This document shows positions 50,829 to 62,938 of a stretch of DNA of 64,000 nt, in pieces. The stretch comes from Pyropia yezoensis (taxonomy: Eukaryota; Rhodophyta; Bangiophyceae; Bangiales; Bangiaceae). Numbering within the stretch: position 1 is the stretch's first letter; every line of letters begins with the position of its first letter. The notes under the pieces are model-generated. The model worked only from the letters and a program-made list of their open reading frames with translations, searched no databases and was not told the origin of the DNA. The DNA is taken from the NCBI GenBank assembly GCA_009829735.1, contig CM020618.1, forward strand, positions 29,240,894 to 29,304,893. The letters are read 5' to 3'. Made by a program: the position numbers and the translations under genes.

Positions 50829-51189
50829 TGAGTATCAGAGGAGCACACGCAACGTGACTGGGGAAGTGCACAGTGCACGTAATGCCAAAGGAAAAAGAGG
50901 GGAGCCCGGCCGCTCGATAGAGGCCGCAGGGGAGGTGGGACGGCGCGGCCGCAGGGATGGTGGGACGGCGCGGTGGTGGTGACGGCGGAGGGGTGTCGCG
51001 TCCGTGCGTGCCGTGTTTGACCAGAACAGCAATTGTGTTTCTGGCCAGTCCAAATTTGTGGGTGTCCGCATTCGAATTCCGGTGGGATCGAGACTTCTCT
51101 TCATAAATGAAGAGTTTCCCTCGTGCGAGTGCGGCTGGGTTATATGTGGACCACATATAACCCAGCCGGACATAGTCCAATAACTACTG

Positions 51190-53830
51190 TAGCAGAGGGC
51201 CATCAGTAGACAGCCGTGAGAGCCCCGGGGCTGGCAGTCGAAGAGGGGGCGGGGACGCCGGACTAACTGGTGTCGACGCGGCTGACCAAGTATCAAGCCA
51301 GGACGCCGCCGAGGCTAGCGGTCACGGAACGGGGAGAGATCAAGCTGGAGATGGCGGTGCTACTGTCTGGCGCGTTGCGGGTGGTGCGCCGCCGACGCAG
51401 GCGAGAGGGGTGGTACGGGATACGATATCAGCCGTATCGACCGTTGCGCGCGAGTCGCACCTGCAGATGGCGTCGCGGAACGTGGCCGAGCCCGCTACAA
51501 GGCAGGTGATGCAGCAGTTGGGGACGATATCCCGGCGCAGAGAGAGCGCCCGTCCGGCGCGGACGGTACCACTCAGAGTGCTTGGGGGTTGCCAGGTGGG
51601 CCTGATGGGTCGGATTTCATGTCTTCCCTCTCGCTCGCAGACGCTGCTGCGTACTATTCGCAACATCCCAGCTGCTGCACTCGCGCGGCGCGCCCGGTTT
51701 GAGAAGCTTAGGGACGCACGACGGCGTTTGGGAGCAGTGGAAGCTGCAAATGGTCAGCGCCGGTCTGCCGCGAGTGAACCTGCAAAAGGCAGGAAGCGTA
51801 GCCGGCCAGCTGACAAGCCAAGCACGGAACCGTCGCGAGCTCTACCACTTAAGAAGATCCCGCCATCTTGAGAACAGGTTGCCTGGGGCCAACGCCGTGT
51901 GCGAGAGGAGGGCGAGGCCGCAAAGACTGGCGGCAGCATCGACTCGCCGGAGAGTGACACAAGTGGTGCAACGCCCGGCTGGCTGTGCTGATTGGAACGG
52001 GTTGGGGGAAGAACGCGAGGCGGCCCGGGAATGGGCGGGACACCAGTGAAGGGAGCGATGCCTTCTGGAGACACGACTGCGCAAGCCGTGAGCACCATTG
52101 ACAGCTTCGGGATTCCGACCTCAACGGCAGGGTCGGCCGCCGCACTGGCGCGTCGCGCGTGGCCGCGGTGGCTGCCGGTAACGATGTCGCCATCTTAACA
52201 GCGTGACGGGCGACGCCCGGTCGCTTGCTCGGCGCCCCTGCTGTCTTTGGCGCTCTACCAGGCATCTCCATTGTCCCCAGTGTACTGATTGTCTGGTTTT
52301 TTTCTACTATCTTGATTGCTTTCGCCATGTTCTGTCTCGAATCGTTCGAGGGAACGAGCAGATGCTGGCGAAGATGCGGCGGGATTTGGGCGAAAGAGAG
52401 GGAGAGGGGGCTGGGAGGGTACAGGTTGGCTCTTCCACTGAAGACATGAGTGGCGCTTGCAGCGCGGCGTTTCCCACTGCACGATCTATCGAAACCTCGT
52501 CTCGCCCCCGTTCCCCTTCTTCATAGCACCACATGGTAAACGTAAAGGGCAGCTCCCAACGTACTATTGTGCGTCCCGTAAGAAGTGGACGTGCACGGGT
52601 CGTGCAGTGTGGGTTTGATGGGTCCAGTGGCCGATATTTGACATGATCATGACACGAGCACGTCCACTTTTCACGGGACGCACACTAACGGCAATGAGGG
52701 GGACGATACAAAGGCAGTAACGAACAGGGACGCCCTGGCTTCCACCTCGCAAATGAGGGCCCCATCAACGCCCCCCGACCTCGTTCCACTCAAGATGGAA
52801 GCATCCCGCGCTCCCGAAGCCTCGTGGCCACTGCATCGACGCCCCGTACCCCGCCATCCGGCACCCCGCGCCGCCATTAGTATCCCTCGGCGTCGGCATT
52901 CATCTTGGCGCCACTGTTGCCACATGCGACGCTCACTATTCCCGCTGACTGCGGGAGCTCCCGTCTTGCGACGCGCTTGTCCCCCACAACGTTGGCAGTT
53001 GCTCAGTCAATCTACCCAACCAGCGCGGCCACTGAAGGGTGCCACCATCATGATTGCACCGATTGCGCCAGAGATAAAGGCGTCCGCAGCAGCGGCGGGA
53101 TGGGGATCGGCACCGGCGCCGGCTGCATCAACGCGCGACTGGTGTAAGAGCGGGCGAGTCCGCGCGGCTCCTCCCGCCGCCCTCGGTGCCGTCGGCTGGG
53201 GCCTCGGCAGCGAAGAGCGCCTCCTCCACAAGCGTTCGCTGTTCAGCCTTGATCGCTTCTAAGCATTGCCAGCGATCAGGCCGTCGGAGAGACGCCCGAC
53301 TGCGGCCGCCACGTGTTGCGCCTCATCGCGTGCGCCGCATCGGAGCTCAAAGGGGGGAGGTGAGCAGCGGTGGCAGAGTCATCGGCTGCAGTAGTGGACC
53401 GTGTCCGGTCGCTTGACAACGTTCACCAAGGAGGCCAAGCGTCCGCGTCCTGTCATGCCGAAGAGGTCAGAGGGCCAGCAGCGCACCTGCCGCGGCCGAC
53501 AGCAGCGATGGGCACTTGCTCGTCGCAGGGTACCACCCCTAATAGGCGTAGTACGTCAGCTGACGTGAAGTCAGCAGGCAGAGTATATCTCGCGGCGGCT
53601 GGTTGGCCCACCGCCACCCACTCCGCCTCAAGCGCCTCTCCATCCGCAGAAGCGTGGGCAGCGCCTGTCAGCGCGACCGCGCCTACCGGGGCGGCTACCC
53701 CCTTCTCTTGCACTTCAGGCCCGCGCGCTCGCGGGACCGCCGCTGGTTAGGGTAGAGGCATGGCGAACCTTCCAGGAAAGACGCCTGCGGAGTGTGTCGC
53801 ATGGAGATACCGCCCCGCAGTTGACGCCTG
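51190..53830. other. Degenerate intergenic DNA between transposons
   Basis: No frame with family support. It contains a 117-bp inverted-repeat element (52568-52684) listed separately. Confidence 0.5.
52568..52684. mobile_element. 117-bp miniature inverted-repeat element
   Basis: Left end TGTGCGTCCCGT followed by AAGAAGTGGACGTGC. The right end is the complement, with two mismatches over 27 bp. The interior is about 63 bp. No convincing target duplication was identified. Confidence 0.6.
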
Positions 53831-54293
53831 TGGCAGTATTGACCCCAGGTAGGGGGCAACACGTGCCATGCAAGGGGCGGCAGGCCACTAGCCTGACCCG
53901 TTCCTCCCCCTGCAATCGGGTCCATATTCCCTAAGTTTGGGATAGTTAGCTTAGTAGTAAATCCAACTTGGACTTGAGGGTTTTCTGCATTTATCGTCTT
54001 GAATTTTCGTGTGGCCCGGTGGGCAGGTGCTGGGGTGGGAGATTCTGAGTGGCGAAATTCTGAGGGGACCCTGGGGGGATAAGGGGAGGGACAGCGGGGC
54101 TTGGCCCTGCGTCCCCGTCCCGACCAAGAAACTGTTGGCCCACACACCATCTTCTTGTTAGTCAGTGGGGGGATTGCCCCACAACAGGGATAGAGTGTGT
54201 GCGACTTGCACTTCTTCCGGTTCCCCCGACGCGGGAGGCAGGCCTTGTACACCGCCCCAACTTGGGTGTCGCGTGTGCGAGTGGTTTTTGCCA
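53831..54293 (+). repeat. 5' LTR
   Basis: Begins TGGCAGTATTGACC and ends TTTTTGCCA, giving a 5-bp terminal inversion TGGCA/TGCCA. It is nearly identical to 62939-63402. Confidence 0.88.
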
Positions 54294-54297
54294 GATT

Positions 54298-54314
54298 TGG
54301 TGGAACAGCAGGGG
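54298..54314 (+). promoter_or_regulatory. Candidate primer-binding site
   Basis: TGGTGGAACAGCAGGGG lies 4 bp after the 5' LTR. The leading TGG would pair with a tRNA CCA end. The tRNA was not identified. Confidence 0.35.
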
Positions 54315-54414
54315 TCAGAGGTGAATTTTACCTCCGGGTGCACCCGGGTGTAGGGGGTCCTCTGTCTCAGAAGAACGGTGGACTTGGACCGTGTCATACG
54401 GATCGTTAGCCAAC

Positions 54415-56361
54415 ATGGCCGGTTCGGACCCCCCGTCTTCCGGGGAGTACACGGGTGACGCACGTACTTCAGTGCCTTCGAATACTGGTGAGACGCAGGT
54501 AGGTGTACCTGGAGTCGCAGAGGGACTAGAGGTCCCTCAAGCCAGCAGGACTGGAAGTACGGGCGGGCAACAGGCCACCCCGACTCAGTCGGGAGTTAAT
54601 TCGGGTGATACTTCTGATGTGGGTGAGCCGAAGTCTGGCCACCGTGTGGTACACTCAAAGGGAACGTCCCAAGGGGTGAGGACTGTCCCCGCGGGTTCCA
54701 CTCGGGCTGGAGCCAACTTTGGCTTGGAGCCGTCGCCAACTAGGCTTTCGGAGGACGGCGGACCTCCGTTGGTCGGCGATGAGCTCGCGCCCATGCCCCC
54801 GGTTGAGACCCCTGAGGAACGTGGTTACCCCTCAGGTGGACTCCCGGAGGCGGACCGAGACTCAACTGGAGTCGTCAATCCACTCCTCGCGGAAACTGTC
54901 CGTCGGGAGGCGACCAATGTGTTGCGGCAGACTTTGCCGGACCTGGTGGTCACGATGACGAATACTATTCTGAATCAGATTGTGGCGAGTTTGCCAGATG
55001 GCCTTAATGTCCAGACCGGATTGGGGCTTTCGAGCCCTCAGACGCAGGGGGAATACCTCCCTACGCCAGTCTCGGGTCGCCCCGAACCGGGGGCGACCCC
55101 TGTGACTCCCAACGAGGGAGCCACACCAATCTCGGTGGGGCGTACGTCCTTCACGGGGGAGTTTCCCTCGGAAACACCGGTGGCGACACCAAGCTCGCCG
55201 CGGCAGACTACAGGCACTGCGGGTCAACTCACCCCATTGCCTCAGCGGCTTTTCCCTCAACGTGAGGTGCCGCCCAAGATACAGGTAGCCAACCCGGTCT
55301 ACCAGAGGATCTATGACTGTGAGACCTACGCCCTCCACAACAAGTCGGTGGCGTAGGGTCCTATTCAGGCCCGAGCCATGGGCCGTGCCAAGAAGAATGC
55401 ACTTCACTCTTTTGGGCACAAAGCGGGTTGGGATGGAACTCCCCCCCACCGTGTCTTTGAGTTTCTACGTCGTTTCACAAAAGCCTGTGACGACAATGCC
55501 ATAAGTGAAGGCATGGCTTTCTACATGCTACAGGAGTTTACGAAGGGCGACCACCGGACAGAACTTTTGTCCGTCATGCCCAGTTCCTCAAGTGGAGGCG
55601 CTGGGGAGGTGACGTCCTATTTGGAGCTCGTCAACTGGTTGTTGAGATCCATGGTGGATGAAGCAGCGTTGGCTTCTCAAGTCGAGGAGTTTACCCAAGC
55701 TCATCAGGAAGAGATTGAGGACGAGTTGTCCTTTGCGGAGCGGGTTCGTAAGCTCAACAATCTTTGTGGGTTTCTTCATCCACAAGCTGTGGTAAAGAGT
55801 CGGTTTGTGGAGGGACTCCATTGGTCAGTCCGGATGGAGACCCGGGAGCATAATACTGCCCAGGCGACACTGGCCGAGTTGGCTAGGTTCGCCTACCGCA
55901 GAGGTGAGGCCTACCGCAAATTGCGGGAGGAATAACCCCAGGAGCGTCAGGCCGAGTTGGCCAAGGAACGAGAGGAGGCGCGCCAGGCCAGAGAGGTGCG
56001 AGAGGCACGCCGAATCCGCAAGGAGAGGGTAGTAGCTGCCGTGGGAACTTCCCAGGGTACCTCTTCGTCTTCCCCAGTTGGGAAGACCCCTCCCGGAACG
56101 GACCATCGGTGTTGGAACTGCAACTCCGATGGTCACTGGGCATATGATTGCCCCAAGTTGAGTAAACGCATCCAACAACTTTTTAGGAATGCGAGTAAGA
56201 AGTCGGCTACGAACGAAGTACGTTCACGCGGCGAGGGTGGACCTCGACCGGTAGTGGCGGTCGCCACACCCTCGGCGGAGGGGGCGGACACGTCCTCCTT
56301 GGACTCGTCGTCATCCCCTTCGCCCTCGGACTCAGACGCCAAGTCGTCGGGAAACGAATGA
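54415..56361 (+). pseudogene. gag: gag of the Ty3/Gypsy element, two in-frame stops
   Basis: One reading frame from ATG 54415 to TGA 56361 is broken by TAG at 55354-55356 and TAA at 55933-55935. The N-terminal third is a Ser/Gly/Thr/Pro-rich region. The middle part (from about 55378) has the helical capsid-type domain, including VVKSRFVEGL near its end. The C-terminal part has a CCHC zinc knuckle (CWNCNSDGHWAYDC) followed by an acidic Ser-rich tail. Its stop overlaps the pol start as ATGA at 56358-56361, a -1-frame arrangement. Confidence 0.8.
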
Positions 56362-59300
56362 CCGTTGGAGCTGGCCGTCCTAAGCTCACAACGGCAGCCT
56401 CGGCCAAGCGGGTCAAGAGGACGAACCAACCCTGCCGGATACTGCGGCGACCTAAGGGAGTCTGCCCACCTCGGGTAGGACTCCCCAAGAACGTAAACCT
56501 ACGTCGGGTCATCGCGGTGCTGACGGGTGAGAACTTCCAGGTGGCTGGACGGGTGCAACTTGCCCCCGGCCGTGCCACCTGTGCCCGTATCGTACTTGAT
56601 ACCGGGTCAGGAGCCTCCTTGATACGCAAGTCGCTATTACCAAATGAGATGAAGCTCCAAAGCTGGAGGTCTAAAGCTGACCATATGATTGACATCAATG
56701 GTGGGGTATTCCCCATTGTTGGTGCCGTGACCCTACCAACTAGGTTGGGAACCCATGAGGTCGACGTGACCTATGGAGTAGTTGAGAATATATCGGTACC
56801 CCTGCTTCTGGGTACCCCTTATGTTGTAGCACAAGTGCGCTTTATTTGTGGCCCTGAGTATTGGGTCAAGTTGATGAATGGGGAGACGATCCCCATCCTT
56901 GGTAAGGGAAAGTCTGAGGCTCCTGTGACAGTCTCACAGTCGAAGCCTGTTTGCTCTGTGAGAGAAGGGTTTACTGCTACCCTGCGTTTAGCCCGTAAAG
57001 TCACGTTGCCCCCCAACTCGGTGGAGCACGTTGACGTTGTAACTGATGATACGGGGAACGGGTTGGTGCACCCTCACCCCCGCCTTGCTCGCAAGCACCA
57101 AGTGCATGTTGCCCTTGGCACGATGCACTCCAAAGCCGGGGTTCCGTGGCGGATCCAGGTGATGTACCTGAGCTCTTCGCCCAAGTACTTCAAGTCGGGA
57201 GCCAAGTTCGGCTATATCGACCAACATGAGGGACCAGTAGTAGCGGTCACCCTCAACGCGGGCGCAAGTAGCGAACCGAAGTCCGGGGAGGAGAAGCACC
57301 AAGTCAAGTCGGCCGCCTCTCCTCGACCCCATGTGAACATGGAGGGTGTCCCCCCCAGGTTGAGGGTTCAAGTTGAACGCCTCTTGGACCAATATCACAA
57401 GTTGTGGGATGGTCAATTGGGACTCATGAGAGCCACCCAACACCGGATCGAGTTGAAGCCCGGTGCACCCCCTATACGCCAACAACTGTACAGGGGAGGG
57501 CCTCGTTCAAGGGCTCTCGTTAAGGAGCAAGTCGCTCGCATGGAGGCCCTCGATGTGATCGAGGCCAGCAACGCCGAGTGGGCGAGTCCGGTGGTTATTG
57601 TCCACAAAGTTGATGGGACTCCACAGTTCTGTATCGACTACCGTAAGCTCAACGAGACCACGGTGAAGGACAGCTATCCCCTACCTAAGATGGACGAGTG
57701 TCTGGACTCTCTGGGGGAGGCAAACGTGTTCTCTACCCCAGACTGTAACGCGGGGTATTGGCAAATTCCCATTGCCCCGGAAGACAGGCATAAAACTACC
57801 TTTACCTGTCACTGTGGTGCCTGCCAGTGCAAACGACTACCGTTTGGACTGTGCAACGCGCCGGCATTATTCCAGCGCGCCATGGACAGGATTCTGGCCT
57901 GAGTGCGGTGGCAGATCTGTCTTGTGTACCTAGACGATACCATTGCGTTCTCCCGAAGTCCGGAGGAGCACATTGGCCATCTTGGCCAGGTGTTCAAGCT
58001 ACTTGCTGACGCCGGTGCGTCACTGAAGGCGAGCAAGCGCCACCTCTTCACTCATGAGGTGGAATACTTGGGACATGTTGTCCGTCCGGGGCGACTCAGT
58101 GTTAACGAGAAGAACTTGAGGGCCATTCGTAAGGCTTAGTACCCCCGGACCCAGACCCAGATGAGGAGCTTCCTCGGGATGCGTAACGTGTACCGACGTT
58201 TCACCAAGGGCTTCGCCAAGGTGGCGAAGCCGCTGAATGAGCTAGTTAGCTCGACGCTACCGAAGAACCTGCCTCCCCCATGTCGGGTGGAGCAGGAATC
58301 CTTTGAGATTCTTCGGGACCTACTGTTGAAGCCCCCTATCTTGGCTATTCCCAGGTTGGGAGGCCAGTACATCCTTGAAGTGGATGCTAGCTACGACCAA
58401 CTTGGTTGTGTGTTGCTTCAGCAGCAGCCGGACAAGGAGTACTTGCCGGTGGGATACTTCAGCAAGGGACTGAACTCGGCTGAGAACAACTATGGAGTCA
58501 CCGAGTTGGAAGGACTCGCAGTGGTGTGGGCGGTGACGTCACTTCGTCACTACCTAGAGGGTGAGAAGTTCCTCATCCGCTGTGACCACCGCGCGTTGCA
58601 GTTCATCTTCAAGACGGATTGCACGAACACCCGTCTCAACAGGCGGAGGGTGCGACTGGCACCCTTCAATTTTGACATTGAGTACCGACCTGGCAGGCAA
58701 CATGCCCTTGCCGATGGCCTCTCTCGGGTACCCACCGAGGGGCTGGACACTAACCCAGTCGATGAGGACATCCCCATCGTGGGGGTAGTCACGCGCTCGG
58801 GTCAGGCGTTGAACCCCGAGGCGCCAGGGAACAAGAAGTACTTGCCCCTGTCCCTGGACGAGGTGGTGAAGGCCCAGGCCGAGGATCCCTTCTGCAAGTC
58901 GCAGAGGGATACATTGGATACGGTGGTTGAGACGCGCTTCTTTCTGGGAGATGATGGCCTCCTCATGAGGAGGGGGGTATTCCAGGGGACTGAACAACTT
59001 GTCGTCCCCGCATCCCTCAAGGACAGTATCCTTGAGAGGGAGCACAACGCTCCCACGGGTGGACACCTGGGGTGTAGTAGACTGTACCAGACCCTGAGGA
59101 CCAGGTACTACTGGCCGTCCATGGTGGTGGACATCTACAGTTGGGTGGCTGCCTGCACAAGTTGTGCGCAGAGCCGTCTGATGCAGTGGCGGCCTACTAC
59201 GGCTATGTTACTGCTACCGGCCAAGAAACCCTTCGCCGCGTTGGCAATGGACAGCCTTGGGCCCCTGCCAGTGACCGAGGAGGGCAACCAGTACCTCCTG

Positions 59301-60340
59301 GTTATCTGCGATCGCTTCACGAAACTTACGCGAGCGATCCCTCTGGCAGAGATCACGGCCATGTCGGTCGTGTCAGCTTTCCTAGATCACTGGGTTGCCG
59401 CGTAAAGTATCCCGGACAGTGCACTATCGGACAATGGACCGCAATTTGCGTCTGTACTGTTTCAGGGAGTGCTGGATATGTTGGTGGTTCACGCAAACTA
59501 TGCCACCTTCTACCACCCACAAACTAATGGGCAGGTGGAGCGCTTCAACAAAACTGTTGTTCGGCAGCTGCGCCACTATGTGAGTGAGCACGTGAAAACG
59601 TGGGACCAATACATTTCTATCCTTACTACTGCCTACAATTCGCAGGTTCACTCATCCACCGGGGAAGTACCCCTTGCTTTTGTGACCCCCCGTCGCGTGC
59701 GGTCTATTGCCGTGCGGCGGCCGCTATTAACGAGGGAGGCAGGTGGCAGTACGCCTACTCCCATTGAGAGTAAGGCGGAGTTTGCTGCTAGGCTTGAAAA
59801 ACTCATCCCTAAAGTCAGGGCTGAGATGGACAAAGCGCAAAGCGCTACAAGCGTACTTTTGACAAAAAGGTACGTGACGCTAAGCATGTCCCCGAGCAGG
59901 GTGACTGGATACTGGCTCATTCACACACCCAAACTGGAGGTAAGTTGGTGTTCCAGACGAAGGGGCCATACCAGGTCCTTCGTACAGATGGACGGCGGTT
60001 CACCATCGAAAGTGACGATGGGGTCCGCACATTAGACGGACAGGACGTGTTCAAAGTTGCACCACCTCCAGCAGGCGACCCGGCTTGGGCGCGTGCGCTG
60101 AAAGCATGGCGCCTGCCTTCGCTACCTGCGGCCAAACAGGGCCCGCAGGAGTACGTGTTCGATAAGTTCATCGACCACGGGTGGGATGAGGACAATAACC
60201 GCCTCATGTTGAGGGTGCGTTGGTTCGGCTATAAGGCCAAGGATGATACGTGGGAATACGTGGAGGACCTTCCCGCTGAGAAGGTCCGGGCAAACTGCGC
60301 CGGGAATGATATAGACCCTAACAGCCCTCCCTCAACGTGA
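56358..60340 (+). pseudogene. pol: pol (PR-RT-RNaseH-IN-chromodomain), three stops and a frameshift
   Basis: The protease motif LDTGSGASL is near 56600. Reverse transcriptase (FCIDYRKLN; LPFGLCNAPALFQRAMD; VYLDD) is at about 57550-58000. RNase H (LEVDASYDQLGCVLLQQ) is near 58380. The integrase His/Cys finger (HLGCSRLYQ...CTSC) and catalytic core are at about 59040-59560. A C-terminal chromodomain (LRVRWFGYKAKDDTWEYVED) at about 60150-60290 defines a chromovirus-type element. In-frame stops are TGA at 57900, TAG at 58137 and TAA at 59403. The frame changes near 59840, so integrase tail and chromodomain read in another frame. Domain order PR-RT-RH-IN is that of Ty3/Gypsy. Confidence 0.88.
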
Positions 60341-60451
60341 GGGAAGGCCGAGTGACAGTGCCAAGAGAGTGCTTCAAGTCGAAGTGGTACGCAGAGTGGC
60401 TTTTAACTACAGCCCTGACCCTGACACTCTCACAACAAAGGCAGCTGCCAA

Positions 60452-61190
60452 CTAGGCACGCATGCTAGACTCTCCAACCCCACGGCCGTCGCCCTCACGT
60501 GGAGGCGAGCGGCGAGACCCACGCCGATAACGTTCCCCACCAGTCGGCGGGGGCGGCGGCTCCAAGTCGGAACCGTGGCGCCCCTCACGGTCGCGCAAGT
60601 GGCGACGACCGCGGCTACCCCTCTGCTTGGTCTTGCGCGCAAGTTTGCGACGCAGCCGCCGGACCGACTCCGTCTCCGACGGGGTAGAGGACTCCGAGAC
60701 GGAATAAGACAACTCGTCTTCCGACAAGGAGGGAGAGCGCCGCGAGTGACGGCGACGATGGCGAGGAGGCGAGTATGCCCGGCTCGCCCGACGCTTGCCA
60801 CGCCCAAGTTGGGCTGGCTGGGGCACAATGGACCCATTACGAGCCAAATCGGTCGTCATAAACCCCGCCACCGACTCGCAAATCGCGGTCGCCACCGCAG
60901 TACGAACGTGCTCCTCAAGTTGAGGAGTCTCGGAAACTTGAAGGGTTGCACTCGGCGCGGCCAACCAAGAAATGGTGCGCACCAACGTGGTGATCATCAT
61001 CTCTGAGGTCAAAGTCGTGGCCGGCAACACCAACTTGGGATAAACCGTCAAGAGGGTGGCCCCCAAGTTGGGGGACACCGGGGTGGACGACTCAACGGCA
61101 CCGCTTATCGGGATGTCCCCGTGCGGCTGGAAGGGGACAGGAGGAAGCGGAGGGGATCGCCGAGTTGGCGGAGCCCGAGAGTAACTGCGA
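60452..61190 (-). pseudogene. Antisense ORF, SR-rich C-terminal part (frame-shifted)
   Basis: A minus-strand open frame downstream of and overlapping the 338-aa antisense frame, in a different phase. The open stretch extends upstream of its first GTG (61078) through a proline-rich linker (SPPLPPVPFQPHGDIPISG), so the two probably formed one protein joined by a single-base change near 61150-61190. It encodes an alpha-helical stretch, then a basic Arg/Ser region (SRAYSPPRHRRRHSRRSPS) and an acidic Ser patch, resembling nuclear SR-type tails. No family was recognised. Confidence 0.4.
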
Positions 61191-62121
61191 CCCCTACTCG
61201 GGGCCCCCGCAGTGGGCTGGGCATGTAGTCATCGTGAGAGGGCACAATCATCACGATTGCCTTGTCCGGGGGCGGCGCAGTGTGGCGATCCACCCCCAGG
61301 GCATACGGGTAGTCCCCGATGCCCAGCCCCTCTCGAAGTACCACACGGCCGTCTTGAAGTTCACGACCGACCCAGACGAACTGGCGAAGTGCGCCATCGT
61401 CGTTGGGCCCGTGGGAGGAGCGGCGCAACTTGTGCTCAATGCTCCCCCACTCGATGAACTTATGAAGACGGAGCATCTCCTCAAGTAGAGTGAGTTGTCC
61501 TGATGAGCACCCCTCAGCAACTAGCTGAGGGGTGAGCTGTTCCAAACCTTGGATAAGCCGGGGGGCAAGATGCCAGAGCATCCCCCGCCGCTGAACACAA
61601 GACACCCAGGTCGACATGACCTCGAGGAGCCACTGGGTTGCCAACATGGCGAACACCAGGTGGTCCGGGCTGGCCACCAACATGGTGGCGCCGAAGTGGT
61701 CGAGCAACCGGGGTAGTAACGCCGGAAACCCGTAGGGGACCTCAACTTGATGCCACCACTCGGGCTTCTTGGGATAGTACTGCTCCTTGCTAGCAGCGGA
61801 CTGCTGCGGAGTCTCAAGCTGAGCCGAGGTCACCAAGTACGGACCTCGCCGGAAGTCCTTCTCCATCCGCACATCAAAGTGATGAGTGTGCGGATCGACT
61901 TCGCGAAGGTTCGGGGGACGAGTTGTCACCGCGTCCCAAGTGGAGGTCGGCACGTCGCCGGTGCCCGGGATAGTTCCCCCGCGGTCCACCATGGCCTTGG
62001 CCCGCTGCACGTCTTCGACCTCGTCCTCGTCCAGGAAGGCAAACTGGTCCGTCCTGAAGTCGGGAGGAAACCCGAGCCTGCGGGAGAACTTCTCCCGTAG
62101 GCGGTCCCATACACGACTCAT
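61105..62121 (-). CDS. Antisense ORF of the LTR element, unknown 338-aa protein
   Basis: Runs from ATG 62121 to TAA, antisense to the element, between pol and the 3' LTR. Its composition is that of a normal folded protein (motifs: EWWHQVEVPYGFPALLPRLL, LVFAMLATQWLLEVM, LHKFIEWGSIEHKLRR), not GC-driven low complexity. Unlike gag and pol it has no internal stop over 338 codons. Antisense extra ORFs at this position are known in some plant Ty3/Gypsy elements. It could be element-encoded or a captured host gene. No family was recognised. Confidence 0.55.
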   Translation of the reverse strand: MSRVWDRLREKFSRRLGFPPDFRTDQFAFLDEDEVEDVQRAKAMVDRGGTIPGTGDVPTSTWDAVTTRPPNLREVDPHTHHFDVRMEKDFRRGPYLVTSAQLETPQQSAASKEQYYPKKPEWWHQVEVPYGFPALLPRLLDHFGATMLVASPDHLVFAMLATQWLLEVMSTWVSCVQRRGMLWHLAPRLIQGLEQLTPQLVAEGCSSGQLTLLEEMLRLHKFIEWGSIEHKLRRSSHGPNDDGALRQFVWVGRELQDGRVVLREGLGIGDYPYALGVDRHTAPPPDKAIVMIVPSHDDYMPSPLRGPRVGVAVTLGLRQLGDPLRFLLSPSSRTGTSR

Positions 62122-62164
62122 CGCTGTGCCAAGTCGGCCATGTGGAATAACGAAAAAGTAGATA

Positions 62165-62236
62165 TCGGAGAGTCGGAATCGAACCCGTGCCCTTGAGAAG
62201 TAGGCGGAATGGCGCGCTCAAACCACTAGGCAGCCG
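62165..62236 (-). other. tRNA-like sequence with Pol III B box
   Basis: Read on the minus strand it has a D-arm-like GCCTAGTGGTTTGAGC and a perfect B box GGTTCGATTCC about 45 nt later. The T-stem and acceptor stem do not pair well, so a functional tRNA is unlikely. It lies just upstream of the antisense ORF start. Confidence 0.35.
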
Positions 62237-62923
62237 GGCGAAATCCCTGACATCACGGGCCAGATTTGGGGTTTTGGCCCAATCTCATTACGAGTACCTA
62301 CCTTTTAGGTAAGCCGATCGGTGATTATGTATTATGCTACAGGCCACAGCGGAGAACAGTCAACCCCTCCTCATATAGAGGCCAAGCGGGGTAAAACTAC
62401 CGCCCCAAGGCCTCTCGTGGGAAGACGCGGCCCGTCTCCGGGGGAGATCTCGCAGCCAACCCAAAGCCGGGTGACGCGGAAGTCCCATCCCTCGGAGCGA
62501 TCGCGGAGCCCCCGCCGGAAGTCCCGGCGGGCGCTGCATCGTAGGAGGTGTCCTCCATACGTTCATCCAGGGCGTCTGTCTCCACCCCCGGGGTCACCAT
62601 GGCTCTCCCCAAGTTAGGGAGAGACGACCTGGCTGCAGACGCACGAGACCCACCTCGAGTTGAGGGGGGCTCGGATCACGGGTAGATGGGTGGCCTCCCC
62701 AGCGTGGGGCGGCCCAGGGGAAGGTGAAGAGGATGTGTCGGTGGTGGTGAGGTGCGAACCAAGGAGAGCAAGCTGCCGAGTGGGCAAGCTTGAGGAGAGG
62801 GACGGTGAACGTGACCGCCTCCACGTCCACGAGACGTACCCAGGGGGACAGCAAGTCGCGCCCCTACCGCCGAGACGTGCGTTTATACGCCCCCTCGCAG
62901 GGCCGACCGGGTCGGTCGGAACT
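62237..62923. other. Non-coding internal region before 3' LTR
   Basis: No supported frame. It contains repeated AACTTGGG/CCCAAGTT-like words also frequent elsewhere in the element. Confidence 0.4.
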
Positions 62924-62938
62924 GAGAAGAGGGGAGGG
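62924..62938 (+). promoter_or_regulatory. Polypurine tract
   Basis: GAGAAGAGGGGAGGG abuts the TG of the 3' LTR, the expected position of the plus-strand primer. Confidence 0.8.

Larger units (their letters stand above)
47432..51189. mobile_element. Tigger/pogo-like DNA transposon with hairpin ends
   Basis: Both ends are flanked by TA (47430-47431 and 51190-51191). Terminal inverted repeats begin CTGTCATTATTCG (left) and CAGTAGTTATTGG (complement of right). They then share GACTATGTCCGGCT, giving about 33 bp with five mismatches. Each TIR runs into a hairpin built on GGCTSGGTTAT. The element encloses a DDD transposase on the minus strand. The TA duplication and the right-end CAGT fit the Tc1/mariner-pogo superfamily. 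Confidence 0.75.
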
